64,000 bases of DNA from Bacteroidota bacterium (lineage in GTDB: Bacteria > Bacteroidota > Ignavibacteria > Kryptoniales > JAKASW01). The translations under genes were made by a program, and so were the position numbers. A model generated the notes under the pieces. It was not told the DNA's origin. It was given only the letters and a program-made list of their open reading frames with translations, and did no database searches. Positions 63,764-64,000 of the stretch are shown here, in pieces (position 1 is the stretch's first letter; each line of letters starts with the position of its first letter). The stretch is taken from positions 5,106 to 69,105 of the forward strand of contig JAKAGT010000018.1 of the NCBI GenBank assembly GCA_021825585.1, in the 5' to 3' direction.

Positions 63764-64000
63764 ATGAAAGAGCTTGAGAATCTGAAAGAGGCGGTGTTGA
63801 AAGAGTATCCACGGATGCAAAGGGAAAGCGGGTTCAGGTTCAACTGCCATGAAGGAATCAGCTGCTTCAACAAGTGCTGCGCCGATGTCAACATTTTTCT
63901 GACTCCGTACGACGTCATACGGCTGAAAAACAGGCTGAAAATCTCTTCCCAGGAGTTCCTTGACAAGTACACTTTATTGCCGATCGACGAGAGCCAGAAT
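63764..64000 (+). CDS. YkgJ-type cysteine-cluster protein, cut by window end
   Basis: The first 79 residues are visible. FNCHEGISCFNKCCADVNIFLTPYD holds the Cys cluster (CxxxxxCxxxCC), and RLKNRLKISSQEFLDKYT follows as in the zinc/iron-chelating YkgJ (CxxCxxCC) family. It is 21 bases downstream of the zinc-ribbon gene and likely co-transcribed. The C-terminus is outside the window. Confidence 0.75.
   Translation, partial: MKELENLKEAVLKEYPRMQRESGFRFNCHEGISCFNKCCADVNIFLTPYDVIRLKNRLKISSQEFLDKYTLLPIDESQN

Overview
The window reads as a chromosome segment of a Gram-negative, probably anaerobic bacterium of the Bacteroidota/Chlorobiota side of the FCB group (Ignavibacteria- or Kapabacteria-like). 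That placement is an inference. It rests on a DUF3078 outer-membrane protein, a type 2 IPP isomerase, a Bacteroidota-flavoured Lgt, a large protease/TolB-like/beta-barrel fusion and an HU protein. No 16S gene or ribosomal protein operon is present to confirm it.

Positions 1-33,400 are mostly housekeeping. They start with a tRNA-Arg followed by a tandem repeat that copies its 3' end. Next come an M16 peptidase and alanine dehydrogenase, an isolated nuoGHI block, YjbQ, Lgt and a DUF192 protein. A metal-transport pair (ZIP and Nramp, divergent) follows with a tandem Usp protein and UppP. An isoprenoid/PTS run holds fni, a polyprenyl synthase, HPr and enzyme I. After that lie the 939-residue surface protein and a Crp/Fnr regulator, then a minus-strand run hemN - PAS histidine kinase - UDG - dnaB. 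The block closes with prfA, small membrane proteins, DUF3078, tRNA-Asn, an uncharacterised flavoprotein-like gene and HU.

Positions 34,359-63,195 form one all-plus-strand sulfur-respiration island of about 29 kb. It holds (a) an Hmc/Tmc-like transmembrane redox complex: an HdrD-like protein, a NarI-like cytochrome b, a four-cluster ferredoxin, and an NrfD protein fused to a six-haem cytochrome c domain. It then holds (b) dsrA, dsrB, dsrD, dsrN, dsrL, dsrC, an RsbRD_N-like gene and dsrMKJOP, and (c) a cytidylate-kinase-like gene, qmoA, qmoB, sat, aprB and aprA. A cysteine-rich small protein and the start of a YkgJ-family gene follow. Together these encode sulfate activation (Sat), APS reduction (AprBA with QmoAB), sulfite reduction to the DsrC trisulfide (DsrAB, DsrD, DsrC) and its link to the membrane quinone pool and periplasm (DsrMKJOP, Hmc-like complex). 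DsrD with no dsrEFH argues for the reductive direction. DsrL offers an NAD(P)H route to DsrAB. qmoC is missing.

The three sulfur sub-clusters are separated by remains of mobile or parasitic genes: a transposase-like ORF that seems to lack catalytic residues, a four-helix-bundle gene and a GxxExxY fragment. Four related inverted-repeat elements sit in the gaps dsrA/dsrB, dsrD/dsrN, dsrJ/dsrO and sat/aprB. One of them has rewritten the C-terminus of DsrJ. The most novel items are the NrfD-hexahaem fusion complex, the qmoC-less Qmo, the repeat family confined to the sulfur genes and the tRNA-Arg tandem repeat. All calls come from reading the sequence; no database search was run.
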